Source: Balamuthia mandrillaris
Lineage: Eukaryota; Discosea; Longamoebia; Balamuthiidae
Direction of reading: 5' to 3'
NCBI GenBank assembly: GCA_031835245.1
Contig: JAVKOQ010000188.1
Coordinates: 1-64,000, forward strand
DNA: 64,000 nt
Part shown: piece by piece, positions 10,747-21,807 of the stretch
Numbering within the stretch: the first letter of the stretch is position 1
How the letters are laid out: every line of letters begins with the position of its first letter
Notes under the pieces: generated by a model
Database searches by the model: none
What the model was told of the DNA's origin: nothing
What the model saw: the letters and a program-made list of their open reading frames with translations, nothing else
Program-made: the position numbers and the translations under genes

Positions 10747-12535
10747 TTAGTCATGCTGTTTGGACTTGCCGCTGCTGCTGGATGACTTTTTTTTGGTCTT
10801 TCTGGTTTTGTGGCCGTCCTTGCTGGATGTTGTCTTGGAGGAGGATTTGGAATGGCCTCCTTCTCGTCTCTCTTTCTTCTTGTGCCCATCGGCATGATGA
10901 GCAGCTGCTTTTTCTTGGATGTCTTGGTAGAGCCGAGTGCGGTATTCTATGCATTTGGGAGGTAAGTTGGTTGATGGCACGTTTTGCAGCAAAGAAAAAA
11001 GCTGACAGGGAGCTTCTTACCATCAATAGAGTACTTGTGGTTGTCATCTTTGGGGATCTTAATGGGCTCTTTGCAAACCAGCTCCTCTTCTGGGTTATGG
11101 AACTGTGCAACGTAGGGGTGCTTCAATGCCTCCTCTGCGCTTATTCTCTTTTCAGGGTTGAAGTGCAATAGACGACGCAGCAAATCCAACGCCTCCTCTG
11201 AAGCGTGCGGATACATGTCTGACAACACCCTACATGGAGAGGAAGAGAAGAAGATAGCCTACACAGTTAACTACCACATAGCAGCGAATCAACAAAAAAA
11301 AAAAAAGGATAGGGAGAGAAGGAATACCGGGGCTTGGCGGGAGGTAAACTTTCAAGCATGGTGGAGGCAAATGGAGAGCGTATGGCATCGATATCTTCCT
11401 CGGTGGGCCTACCGGTAACTTCGATGATGCGATCTAGTTGGTTGAGTGTGGATGTACCAGGGAACATTGGTTTGCCCTCCAGCAATTCTCCCAATATACA
11501 ACCCACTGACCACATGTCAACCCCTTTCGTGTATCTTGAAGAATAAGACACAACATTAGCAGAGGGAGCAAGGGAACGATGCCCAAAGAGAGACCTTACT
11601 TTTGTGAGCCAAGCAATATTTCAGGGGCTCGGTACCACCTTGTGGCCACATAGTCTGTAAGGACTGGGTTTTCAACGTTCTCGTTCTCCAAAGTAGCAAT
11701 AGAGCGGGCCAACCCGAAGTCCGCAACCTTCAGCAAACATTCCTTGTTCAGTAACATGTTGCTAGGCTGTACGTTATGTGTCAGTTTGGTTGCAAACAGT
11801 TGCAGGCACAAGAGACATACACGCTTCTCGAGGAGAGACGAAGAAAAGAGAGCTAACCTTGATATCCCGATGTAGGACATCACCAGAGTGCATGTACAAC
11901 AGAGCCTTAAGTAGCTGGTGGACGATGTATTGTTTATGTAGTAGTAGTAATAAAAAGTTTATTTGCTCTGAGAGCAACACCAATCTATACATAAAAAGTA
12001 AGCCTTGCTATTGTTTATGTACATCCTCCAAAATGTTGGCCCTTATGACGGCGTGCAGGTCCGTTTCTGTGTTAATTTGTTTCAAAATGAAAACCATTTT
12101 GTTTAGCTTCCTTTGCTTACAAGCGTGGAGGAGGGAAAGGAGATTATCAAGAAAGTAAGCGCACCCATAAACTCAAAAAGGAGGTAAATGTCTTTGTCGT
12201 TGTCAGCTTTCATTACTTTTAACAATTTGATGATGTTCTCATGGTTGCTTAGAGCTCTAAGAAACATGATCTCCCGAAAGGTTCTCTGCGCATCAGTTGC
12301 GTTTTGGAAGGCATCAAAGATTTTCTTGAGGGCAACCTCTTGCTGCGTTTTCTTATCAATAGCCTTCCACACGATGCCATACGCCTATGTTGCAGGTTTT
12401 TTTTTTTTTTTTTGTTGGTATGTCTCCTTGGTCTTGGAACGAAAAGCACAAGAAGGTAAGTACCCCTTTACCAAGCTTGGCGCACACCTCGTACCGTCTT
12501 AACACATGTTTGTCAATTTCATCGCGGAGACTCAT
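10747..12535 (-). CDS. MAPK15: MAP kinase of the ERK7/ERK8 (MAPK15) type
   Basis: The product is a Ser/Thr kinase of the atypical ERK7/8 branch. Family members are linked to cilia, autophagy and secretion control. The start at 12535 reads [20 protein letters not shown]. Later blocks are [20 protein letters not shown] (VxLK lysine), REIMFLRAL, a [19 protein letters not shown] segment diagnostic of ERK7/8, VLHRDIK|PSNMLLN (catalytic loop split by an intron), VADFGLARS, and activation loop [16 protein letters not shown]. The phospho-motif is therefore TDY, not [23 protein letters not shown] and [20 protein letters not shown] follow. The C-terminus is a Ser/Lys-rich tail of about 50 residues ending at 10747, shorter than human MAPK15. 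There are about eight exons. Confidence 0.92.
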
Positions 12536-13594
12536 GGCTATTCTACGGACTGCCAACCTGCGGCGAACAAATACAGTCTTACTACAAACCCAAAAGTCGA
12601 ACGGATACGGCGGTAAGCCCGGAGGAGTAGACAAAACCAAGAAAACACGGCACCTTTGTCTCTGTGGGAAAAAACATGACTCCTCAATACTTATGTCTAC
12701 CCTGCAGCCGATCATAAGATCCAAGGACAACGGAAATTCTTTGTTTGTCGAACAGGTGTCTTCCTTTGCCTTAATAGAATATCGAGAGTAAGGCGGCGCA
12801 AAGATCATAAGATCTAAGGACAACAAAAAAAGAAATAGCACACGACATTCGTCTTTTGGGCCAATGAGCATTTTTCCCGCCAAAACAACCCTTCCTTCTC
12901 CCACGTCTTCGAAGGCAAAGTGGTGGGTTGGGGTGTGGGGTGGAGTGAATGGAATGGATGCTCATGCTGCTGCCGCCAATAAACTTTTGGTACTCGTCAT
13001 TCGCCTCGACACTTTTCTGCTACTCGTTTTCTTTTCTTCTCTTCTTTTCTTGTCGTTTCTTTCTTTTCAAAAGTAAACACACAGACACACACATCCACGA
13101 AGCTCCACGCACCACCGTATTTCTCTCACATTGGCTAAATTTCGAAAAATTCCAAGAAACCACTTTTGGGCCAATGAGCACGTTTCCCGCCAAAATAACC
13201 CTTCCTTCTTCCACGTCTGTGAGTGCAAATGGGAGGAGTGAATGGAATGGATGCTCATGCAAATAAACTTATGTTGCTTGTCGTTGCTACACGTCCACCA
13301 CTCAACTTGTGGTGGGCGTGGTTGCATTTCCTTGTTTATAAAATCACTTATTGTAGAACTTCTCATGAAATAATAAATAATAATAGCTCTACCTTTGCAT
13401 TCCTTTGCTTCTTGTTAACATTTATGATATGGACTAATCATCTGTAACCATGTTGTAAGCCTTCTTTATGAATTGTAATTGCTGTCTTCATTTTTTGTTA
13501 GTTAACTTTCTTAGCATTTCAGAAAGTCTTGGTATTATAGTACACTTGTATATTATTTTCTGTATTTATAAAACAATTGTCACCATGGAAATAC
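12536..13594. other. Gene-poor region with duplicated ~110 bp unit
   Basis: I see no convincing gene in this 1 kb. A unit beginning ttttgggccaatgagca and ending near aatggatgctcatgc...aataaactt occurs at about 12857-12985 and again at about 13165-13272. A shorter motif (gatcataagat[c/t][c/t]aaggacaac) occurs near 12712 and 12801. From about 13300 on, base composition becomes more AT-rich, as in the protease gene downstream. A short plus-strand ORF from 12535 (about 85 codons) has no recognisable domain. Confidence 0.6.
12857..13272. repeat. Two direct copies of a ~110-130 bp unit
   Basis: Copy A lies at about 12857-12985 and copy B at about 13165-13272. They share gggccaatgagca, tttcccgccaaaa, aacccttccttct and gagtgaatggaatggatgctc in the same order. 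Copy A has an extra ~25 bp G/T-rich stretch. Confidence 0.85.
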
Positions 13595-15189
13595 TTAACA
13601 CTGGAAAACAATGTGTCTTCGTGGAGTAGCCAAACAGTCAAAATAATTAAGAGTAGCTCCACAGTACAACTCAACAGGGTCAGTGCTCACATACATGTTC
13701 TTCACTGCATCACGTGCAGATGTAGCACTCCAACTATTTGCTGCTCTCACAAGTGCAGTAACTCCGGCCACATGAGGGGCTGCCATGCTTGTACCGCTTT
13801 TAAGGACCCACTGTGCTCATTCAAATTGATAAAAAAAGGTTAGCATTTTTCATAAAGGATGGATTGTGTAACACCACTCACCTCAGTATCACTTGCAATT
13901 CCAGAGCTGTTGATTTGCTCTCCTGGGGCAAAAAGATGTACATTACTGCCAAAATTAGAAGAAAAGGACCTGAGGTCCTTATGCTGCACAGAATCATAAA
14001 TTGCATTTCCTACAACAATAGGAGCTGCACAGTTAGCAGGCGAGGTAGAAGAGACAGGTGCATTATCATTGCCAGCTGCAACGACCCACACAATTCCAGC
14101 ATCATGGCTAGCCTGCATCATTGAACAAAGCATAGTAGAAGTTGATCCTCCAATAGACAAATTACCAACGGAACGTGTAAATCCTTTGATGATATGATCA
14201 TTCGTTGCCCACTGGACTCCGGATATGACAGCACTGAGCGTGGGGCCTGCCGTACAGTCATACCATGGGCTGCCAACCTTAACAGCCACAACTTTTGCCT
14301 TTCTGGCCACTCCATGATAATAGCCCGCAACAATTCCTATTGTTTCAGTTATTTGTTGGTTTAGAAATGAAGCTACTATAAGTATCTAAAAAATAACAAA
14401 CCAGCAACATGGGTTCCATGTCCATTACAGTCGCTATTGTAACCATCATTAATAATATTTGCTCCAAAAGCTGCACGCCAATTGGATGGGGGACCAAATT
14501 CTGCATGGCTTGTTCTTATACCACTGCAAATAATATAAGCAAAAAAAAAAAAAAAGGTGAACATGGCTGTTTTTTAATAATATTAAAAGAAAAATCGACT
14601 CACCTATCCACAATATAAACCACAACTCCATCACCCTCCAAGCTGTCATGGGCATATTGTCCATCCCAATTTGGTGGAGAGGCATCTAATCTGTCCAAAT
14701 TCTATCCAAAAGTGAGCTAACGAACACAACAAACCAAAGAAAAAAAATGTTTTCCGAGCTTACAGGATGGCCATATGTGCTGGTAGTAACACAAGCTTGA
14801 TACTTATAGTATTGATCTTCTTCAACGTAGTCCACTTCATCATCATTTAAAACCTTCTGGAGTTCTCTGCCAAAACAATAGGAATTTAAAATAAGAACTT
14901 CGGTGTTACGCCAGTAACACGGACAACAACAAAGCTTTACCCTTCTGAAAGCTTGGCAGAAAAACCCCTAAAAGCACCAACCGAGTAAACATGGTCAACA
15001 AAGTCAAGCGAGTCTGCTTGATCGGAAACTCTGGTAGTGCGAGCCGCTCTAGTTGCATTCAGTCTCAACGCAACTCGCCACAAATAGTCTGTGGCTGCCT
15101 TCAACAATAAGCGCACTCCAGAAACTCAATGCAGGAATAGAGGAGGAAAAAAAAAACAAACCTTTAGAATTGTCCAAGTCGCTTTTCAT
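13595..15189 (-). CDS. Subtilisin-family serine protease, proteinase K-like (S8A)
   Basis: This is likely a secreted endopeptidase made as a zymogen. An I9-type propeptide can be read ([20 protein letters not shown] then [17 protein letters not shown]). The catalytic triad is complete: Asp in [10 protein letters not shown], His in [11 protein letters not shown], Ser in [13 protein letters not shown]. Substrate-binding and oxyanion blocks are [20 protein letters not shown] and [13 protein letters not shown]. The [15 protein letters not shown] processing region, the [13 protein letters not shown] type and the length agree with fungal and bacterial proteinase K relatives. There are about seven exons. 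The first exon is weak: the assigned Met at 15189 gives only nine codons, with no signal peptide, so the true start may lie elsewhere. Composition is clearly more AT-rich than in the neighbours. Confidence 0.88.
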
Positions 15190-15367
15190 TTTTATGATGA
15201 GGCTAAAATAAAAATCATTGAACCATAAATTGCCACTTTAATGTGCGGCCAGTTGCTGAGGGCAACCATTTCATTTGCGACAAATTGGCTTCCGTTAACT
15301 TTGACCGGATATTTGCAAAAGCCCACGAGGAATAATCAGTTTTTATGCACGATATCACGATTTTATA
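15190..15367. promoter_or_regulatory. Shared promoter between protease and receptor tyrosine kinase
   Basis: Only about 178 bp separate the proposed start codons of these divergent genes, so a bidirectional promoter is implied. No core element is recognisable. Confidence 0.35.
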
Positions 15368-18300
15368 TTGGTAATTAACGCGTTTAGGTTTTGCAAAACA
15401 TTGCCGTTTTTTCTGATTTATCTTATTTTGGTTGAAGTCAGACAATCTCAAACCCTTACCCGCGGCTTTGCTGATAGCAACGGTTTTGAGTCTATGGACA
15501 ACTCACCTTTATTCTGCGCTAGAACAATCCCTTCTCTTGGGATTGCCCTGTATATTATTGGCGCCTTTCTTGGCGTGGTTCTTCCCCCAACAGGCACATA
15601 TATTTCTTCTTTCTGTTTTTTTATTTTTGGTATTGGCGCTGAGAGTTCCTGTGCAGGTTTAGTCGTCGGCCAAGCTTCCGTAAACTCGAACAGCACCTTT
15701 GTCGTTGGCTCATGGAGGGTGCTTCAGAGCATCACGAATCCCAACGGAGAATTGCCTGTTGAACAAGGGGCAGTTTCTCATTGCTTTCTTGACGTTAACC
15801 AAGATGACATTCTTGATCTCGTTGTAGGAGCAGCGTTTGTGGCTTCTCTCTTCTTCCCCTTCATTTTTGGTTGCTAACCAATGCTCTCTCCGACCAGACC
15901 TCCTTTTGGGCCCGAGCCATACAATGCAAGGATATTCGTGTACCTTGGAGACGGTAATGGTGGCTTTGAGGACCCCATTGATACAAGCATCGACCACGGA
16001 TTTCCTGAGAGCCTCATCAATAACACCGTACTATTTGCAGTTACAATGGAGTGCTTCATGAAAGATGACGGAACTCCAGTGTTGCTTGTAGGAGCCCCAA
16101 GTAGGCTACCTTTTCTCCTAGTTCTCCTCCCTGTTAGTAGCTCAGCTCTTACGCTCCTCCCCATTTTATCTCAGTCAGCCCACCGTGGGGTTCCTTCTTT
16201 ATCTTATTCCTGGATCCCAACAATGCCGGACATGTCGTGAGTTGGGTGGAACATGGCGGCTTTGCGAGCGACGTCGGAGGCCTTTTGACCCCAGGCTTAT
16301 CCATTAATTTTGGTCACGGGCTTCAGGTTTTAGGCGACTGGGACGAGGACGGAATGCCAGAAGTCTTGGTTTCGGACGCATCAGCCCAGAATACTGATCT
16401 TGCATGCTTTGTCTTATCGCTCCATCCCGACGGTACTCTTAAGAATGCGTCCGCGTTGCAGTTGGGTACGGTGCCGGAGCTTCTGTGGCCTGGCGCTGGG
16501 ACTGCATTGACCGTCCTGGGGGATGTTGATGGTGATGGTGTGGATGACCTTGGCATCGCAGCTGCTGGCTATGGTAAGCATTCCAACAACCTTCAACGGA
16601 ACCTTTCAACTGACCTTACTTTTCACTCCACCCACCTTTAGACACTTTGCGGGGAGGTTTCCATGTACTGTTCATGAGCAAAGAGAATGATGGAAGCTTC
16701 CATAGTTCCAGTACCTTCAGATCCGACTCTGTTCCAGGCTTTACTCTTGCCCCCTTTTCTCGCTTCGGCGGGTGCGTACAGTCAAAAACTAATGACGCTT
16801 TATCAATTGTTAAGTTTGGCGACTGACGATAACCCCGTTGAATATTCAGCTCCATGAAGACCCTGGGCGATCTCGACGGAGACGAAATCCCTGATGTCTG
16901 GGTCACTGCAATTGGGGCTGGAAACGTTGCAGGAGAGGTTTACGTAATGTTTCTTGATCGCGAGGGAGGGGTAAAGTACTGGCTTGGCATTGGAAAAAAT
17001 GAAAGTGGGTTCGGTCCCCTTCCTGAGCGGGCTCATTTTGGCATTAGCGCAACATCCTTGGACCTAGACGGTGATGGTGTGCGGGAACTGATCGTGGCAG
17101 ACTTCCCTCAAGGTACATCAGTTGTTCAAAAGAATGGTTACAAGCAGGTGCTAACTTTGAGCCAAACGTATAATAAGTTCCCATTCAGCCGTCCAACCTC
17201 TATGCGTTTACCTTTCGCATGCCTCCCAGTGCGGCAATTTATGCAACCAACACAAGCTCTTCCTTCTCACGACAGACCAGCAAGCGACAGGAAGGTCTTC
17301 TCTCGGTGGTAGTCTCTGCTTCTGAAGCTCAATCCACCTACTTCCTACCCATACAAGTCAGAGGAACAGCCAAAGCAGGGCAGGACTTTCTGTGGCCATC
17401 TCTGACAGCTGAAGTCACCCTTTCACCCAGTCAGTTCCAGACAGTCTGGGTCCCTATGGCCGTACAAAACACACAAGAACAAGTGGTGGATGTGGGCCTG
17501 GAAGCTCTTGACAACACCTTCAGGGAAGCCGAAGTGTTCTTGGAGATCAAGCTAGAAGCTTCCCTGGACATGTTTCTGATTCCAGGAGGAGTGACCACCG
17601 CAAATTTCAACTTTGCATGCGACGGGGAGTGTTTTGTCAACGACAGTTCTAATAGCAGCAGCAGCACCGACGGCACCGACACTGCCACGGCTAAGGAGAG
17701 CGACCGCGAGGACCCTACGGCAATTGCTGTGGGGGTAACCGTTCCTGTGGTTGTTATTCTCCTTATTCTTGCAGGTCTCTTGGCGTTTTTTGTATGGAAG
17801 AGAAACACCGGAGCCAGAAAGACCATAAAAAAGGATTTGGAGCTCGGGCTCGATTCCCAGCAAGGGCATTATGGGACCAGGCCTGCGGAGATCCTTGCTC
17901 TAAGGAAGAACATCCCCAAAAGCCATGGCAAAGCAAGAAAGTCAACAAAACAGAGTAGATGGCAGATAGACTTCGATGAGCTGGAGTTCACTGAGAAGAT
18001 CGGTGAGGGCGCATTCGGACTGGTGTGGAAAGGCAAGTGGAGAACGATGGACGTGGCTATCAAGTGCCTCAAACTGGAGAGTGAGGACGAATTGTTGGAG
18101 TTCAGCAAGGAGACCAAGGTCATGAAACATCTGAGGCCGCACCGCAATGTCGTAAACTTGCTGGGAGTATGCATGGATCCACCGTGTATTGTCATGAGGT
18201 ACCTTCCCAATGGAAGCCTGACGTCGTACCTTCGCTCCAACACGGAGTCCATCACAGACGAGATGATCATATCTTGGGCCAAAGACACCGCGGCGGGAAT

Positions 18301-18897
18301 GTTTCACCTGCATAAGGAAGGCTTCATTCATAGGGTACGTGCTTGCTTTTCAACCATCAACGTGCATACTTTGTTCACAACGAAAAAAAGGATCTTGCAA
18401 CCAGAAACCTATTGCTGGATGATGCATTGCATGTCAAAGTGGCAGGTTTGTAGTTCCTTCTCGGATAAGCCCGTCAATTCTCTCTCAAATTCGTCTGTGT
18501 CTTGCGAGGATCTGACATTACGTTACATCCAGACTTTGGAATGTCCAAGGCGTTGGAGGAATCCAAGGACGTAACCACAACCGAAGTGGGGCCAATCAAA
18601 TGGATGGCTCCTGAAAGCCTTTCGTCCAAGGTGTTCTCCAGCAAGTCAGACGTGTGGGCGTTTGGTGTGACCCTTTGGGAGATGATCACCCGTGGAGAGG
18701 AACCCTTCCCTGAGTTAAGCATGATGCAAACAGTGCTTGTGGTTTGTCAGGAGGAGCGCCACTTAACCCCCCCAGAAGGCTCGCCCCCCATCCTGGCGGA
18801 GATCATGCAAGACTGCTTCCAGCGTGATCCAGAGAAGAGGCCCGAGTTCGAGGATATTTTGAGACGCTTTGAGTCCTCCTCGGATGCCAGCGAGTAG
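15368..18897 (+). CDS. Receptor-type tyrosine kinase with integrin-like FG-GAP and Calx-beta-like ectodomain
   Basis: This is a predicted single-pass cell-surface kinase. The start at 15368 gives a signal peptide (CKTLPFFLIYLILVEVRQS). The ectodomain has integrin-alpha-type FG-GAP/Ca-binding repeats: DVNQDDILDLVVGA, LGDWDEDGMPEVLVSDAS, LGDVDGDGVDDLGIAAAGY, LGDLDGDEIPDVWV, LDLDGDGVRELIVADFPQ. A Calx-beta-like domain follows (VRGTAKAGQDFLWPSLTAEV ... VPMAVQNTQEQVVDVGL). The TM helix is VGVTVPVVVILLILAGLLAF. The kinase has GEGAFGLVWKG, VAIKCLKLE and a catalytic loop split by an intron: FIHR then, after the intron, DLATRNLLLDD. It also has DFGMSK and GPIKWMAPESL. HRDLATRN plus WMAPES is the tyrosine-kinase rather than the Ser/Thr pattern. 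Nine or more exons. The first exon may hide an extra intron near 15590-15655. Stop at 18895-18897. Confidence 0.88.
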
Positions 18898-19781
18898 TGT
18901 GCAGCCGGCCCGCCAACTAATAGAGGCCTCAGCTTGCTCGTTATCCTCCTTTGTTGTTTGAATAAGAATAAGAATAAGAAAAAGAAATTAGCAAAGAAGA
19001 AAGTGCGTTGCTATAAAAAACGAGGAGAAGGAGGAGGTCAAGGGTACCAGTGCATGGACAACCTACTGCAACCCCAAGAAGAAAACAGGGGGGAAGAGGA
19101 GGAAGGGTGGGCGGGTGCACAATCCCGAGCAAATGAAAGGGTGAGAGAGGTGGACCGGGGCAAGTCAACAGGCAAGACTCTATTCACTATGTGTCCCAAC
19201 AAGTCTTTGAACTGGTACCGTTATGGAAATTCCTCAGACCGCTACGTCAGAGCAGCAACGTCAAAGCCTTCGTCGTTGGGCGGAGGCGGGAGACGGACGT
19301 CTGCGCTTTACCCGTACCCAGGAGGCAACCGTCTCTACCACCTCGACGACATCCAATGCATCTTCAACCAAAAGGGGGAGCAAACGAAAACGGAACAGAC
19401 CTTGCTCGACAGGTGGACGATCTCAGGGCACAGTACCCCAGCTACGAGATCATCCAAGACGTCGGCTCCGGCCTCAATTACACGCGGGCGTAGCAGAGGT
19501 GTTCCGTTTTCGTTTGCTCCCCCTTTTGGTTGAAGATGCGTTGGATGTCATCTTCTATGATCGGATCAACTCCTTGAAGCTTCGCTTGCATGGTGGGAGT
19601 AATTACGAGGCCAAAGCAGACAAGTCAATACCTCCGGAGTGAGCCCAAACAACAGAACACAGCAACGAGTATACCTGGCGATAGGCGTGGGGCATGTTGC
19701 TCCATGTCGTGTTCTTTGTTACAAAAAAGACCGTTAGGACCAAGGCGGCGCAAAGCTCATTTGTTACGCTGCACCACCCCC
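18898..19781. other. Intergenic scrap region with hairpin
   Basis: No supported gene. ORFs on the plus strand (for instance 18934-19533 and 19223-19642) overlap each other, have no recognisable domain and run across a strong inverted repeat, so I do not call them. The DNA may be remnants of duplicated genes. Confidence 0.5.
19348..19549. repeat. Foldback: 50 bp inverted repeat with ~100 bp loop
   Basis: The arm 19348-19397 (starts gacatccaatgcatc) is the reverse complement of 19500-19549, with one mismatch seen. The spacer is 102 bp. Transcripts from either strand would form a long hairpin. Confidence 0.93.
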
Positions 19782-20497
19782 GGCTCTAGCCTGATCAAAT
19801 TCCGGTTGTTTGGTTGGCTCCTCCTCTTTGACTTCTATTTTGAAGTCGGGGGGAAGGAAAGTGTTGAACCCGCTCACCAGATGGGGATAGCCCTTGAACA
19901 GATTTGAGACTCGAGCGACCACTCCAGGTGTGTCGATGCTAGAGAAGATAAATGAAGGATAAGGGAGAGAACCAGAGAAAGAGAAGGGGAGAAGGAAGGA
20001 GAGAAAGATCAATGACCCTCAACCTGGAAAAGGAGAAGGAGAAAGAGAAAGAGAAGCACGAGGGGCGCTGCGTACACTTGTGCTTTAAAGTCCTTCATAA
20101 CGTTCAAGAACTCATTGTAGATGTGCGGTTGGTTATGGAACTGCATCTTGACCTGGTCAAGGAAGTCCAACGCGCTGTCGACACCACCACCCCGAACTCC
20201 TTGAGGCACGCCACCACCCATCACCGGGGAGCCAACCGTGCCCGCAGCCTGTTGCGAAGCGGCGGCAGCGGGATTGAGGGAGGGGACACCGCCAGCCCCA
20301 ACGGAGGGAGGCTGCGGCGGAGCGAGCGAGGTCGGTAGCGGGGGTCCGTACATGCCTCTGTCTGTGGTGGCGATGATGGGGCGGGTGGGTGGGAATTTTG
20401 GCTTTTAAAAAAAACAACAAATAATAAAAATCCAACCAAAACCAAATAAATAACAATAACTGCAAAAAGCGTAGCTGGTGGTGGTGGCGGCTTAGGT
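19782..20497 (-). pseudogene. Partial segmental copy of SIN3 (PAH1 region)
   Basis: This stretch is a diverged copy of 49200 to about 50280, part of the SIN3 gene in this same window. Both intron and exon sequence are retained, so it arose by DNA duplication, not by retroposition. The copied exons still read in frame on the minus strand: MYGPPLPTSLAPPQPPSVGA, then [20 protein letters not shown] and [13 protein letters not shown], then [20 protein letters not shown] and [18 protein letters not shown]. That is a whole PAH1 domain. Compared with the parent it lacks part of the Gly/Ala-rich linker ([18 protein letters not shown] and the [18 protein letters not shown] stretch). The parent's first exon and everything after PAH1 are missing, and the left boundary is abrupt. 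Probably a pseudogene, but a short expressed PAH1 protein cannot be excluded. Confidence 0.85.
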
Positions 20498-20521
20498 ACC
20501 AGTGGAGCCAACGCGCCGAGG

Positions 20522-21060
20522 CTCTGGACATGATGAGATATGTGAAAGTGGCCAAGTTCCAGGGGGCAGGGCCAACCTCGTTTATACTGCCACAATTCCT
20601 ACAAAGGTCCTTCTAGAGGCAGAAAGCGCTCCAGAGGACATCTTGGCATGGCTCAATAAGAATTCTCCGGCGAAGGACAGAGACCAGTGCCTTTGCAAAG
20701 AGCGTGGAAGAGCATAAAGCACGGGTGAAGAAGGGGATACAAGATGCTAGCTCTATTCCCTCTACTGGTTCCACGGAGCTGCGGAGCGAAGGTTTGTCAT
20801 GGTTCGATAGAAAAGCTGGTTCCGGCGGAGCTTTTGGCTGAAATTCATGGCTGGATGCCATTGGTGCGGTAATGACGGCTTTGTTCTTGTTTGACTCACA
20901 TTTCTTCCAACCCACCAACCACCCGTCACCAAAAGGGACGCAAAACATGGGTTAGCAAAGGCCCAGGAGGCAAGGCGGCCATCCTCAAATGTAGGCATTG
21001 ATTCTGTTTCTGTTTGGGATACTGTTGTCCCGGCGGAAGAAGAAGGGAAAGATGGAAGGC
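20522..21060. pseudogene. Fragments of the kinase-family gene found at 28.9-29.6 kb
   Basis: Pieces of this stretch match the locus at 28935-29622 in the same left-to-right order: 20700-20826 resembles 28950-29046; 20961-20995 resembles 29227-29262; 21035-21060 matches about 29590-29622. The part between them, 20827-20960, matches 29048-29226 but in the opposite orientation. The copy is decayed and incomplete, and I treat it as a fossil of that family. Confidence 0.75.
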
Positions 21061-21306
21061 TTTCCGATCCTCTCGAAGGTGTTATGACTGCAATCTGTGG
21101 AGGTGAAGTTGGTGGCGGTGGTGAGGTGGGGAGGTAGTGGTGGTTGTTGTTGTTATGGAGGGAAGGGACGCAGCGGGGATTGCCCGAGAGCATCGGGGGA
21201 AGTTCGTCGGTGCTTGTTGTCGACAGAAATGGAACGCCCCACCCAAAAAAAGAGAGCGCAGAGGGAAGAGGGAAGAAGGCAAACAAGCCAGCAGCAAGCT
21301 TGTACA

Positions 21307-21750
21307 ATGGTATTGCGGTGGTTGTCGTGGCTGGCCTTCTTCTTGGCCACCAGCAGCCCCTTCATTTTGGTTCTGACCGGCTCAGCATCGGCGGACAGCT
21401 TGCTAGCGGCACCGCTTGGAGTGGTGGCGGGTAGAGGGGGGCAGCCAACGGGTTGGCCGCAGTCAGCAGAAAGGGTGAGCTACTCCATAGCCTCTGCCGC
21501 TACTCAGCAGCACCAGCGAGACGTCTACCAGCTTCTCACAGAGGAGGAACTGACGGAGTGGGCCTTGTTGGAGGCTGCCTCTCCCCTCAATGTCAGTCAG
21601 CGCCTCAACAAGCTTCGCCTCTTTGAGGAGAAAGTGTTCGTGAACGTGGTGCTCGTTGGCTTCTCTGGCGATGGCCAAACCGCTCTCTCCCTCTCAGAGG
21701 TTCTTTGCACACTCTTGTTTGTTCCTTTTTGAGTTTGCATATGCGCTAAC

Positions 21751-21807
<57 letters not shown>

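Noticed and set aside
12535-12791. Short plus-strand ORF starting at the MAPK15 start codon
   Set aside because: It arises from the palindromic CATG at the start codon and has no domain or splice support.
18934-19642. Three overlapping plus-strand ORFs after the receptor kinase
   Set aside because: They overlap in different frames, cross the 50 bp hairpin and match no family.
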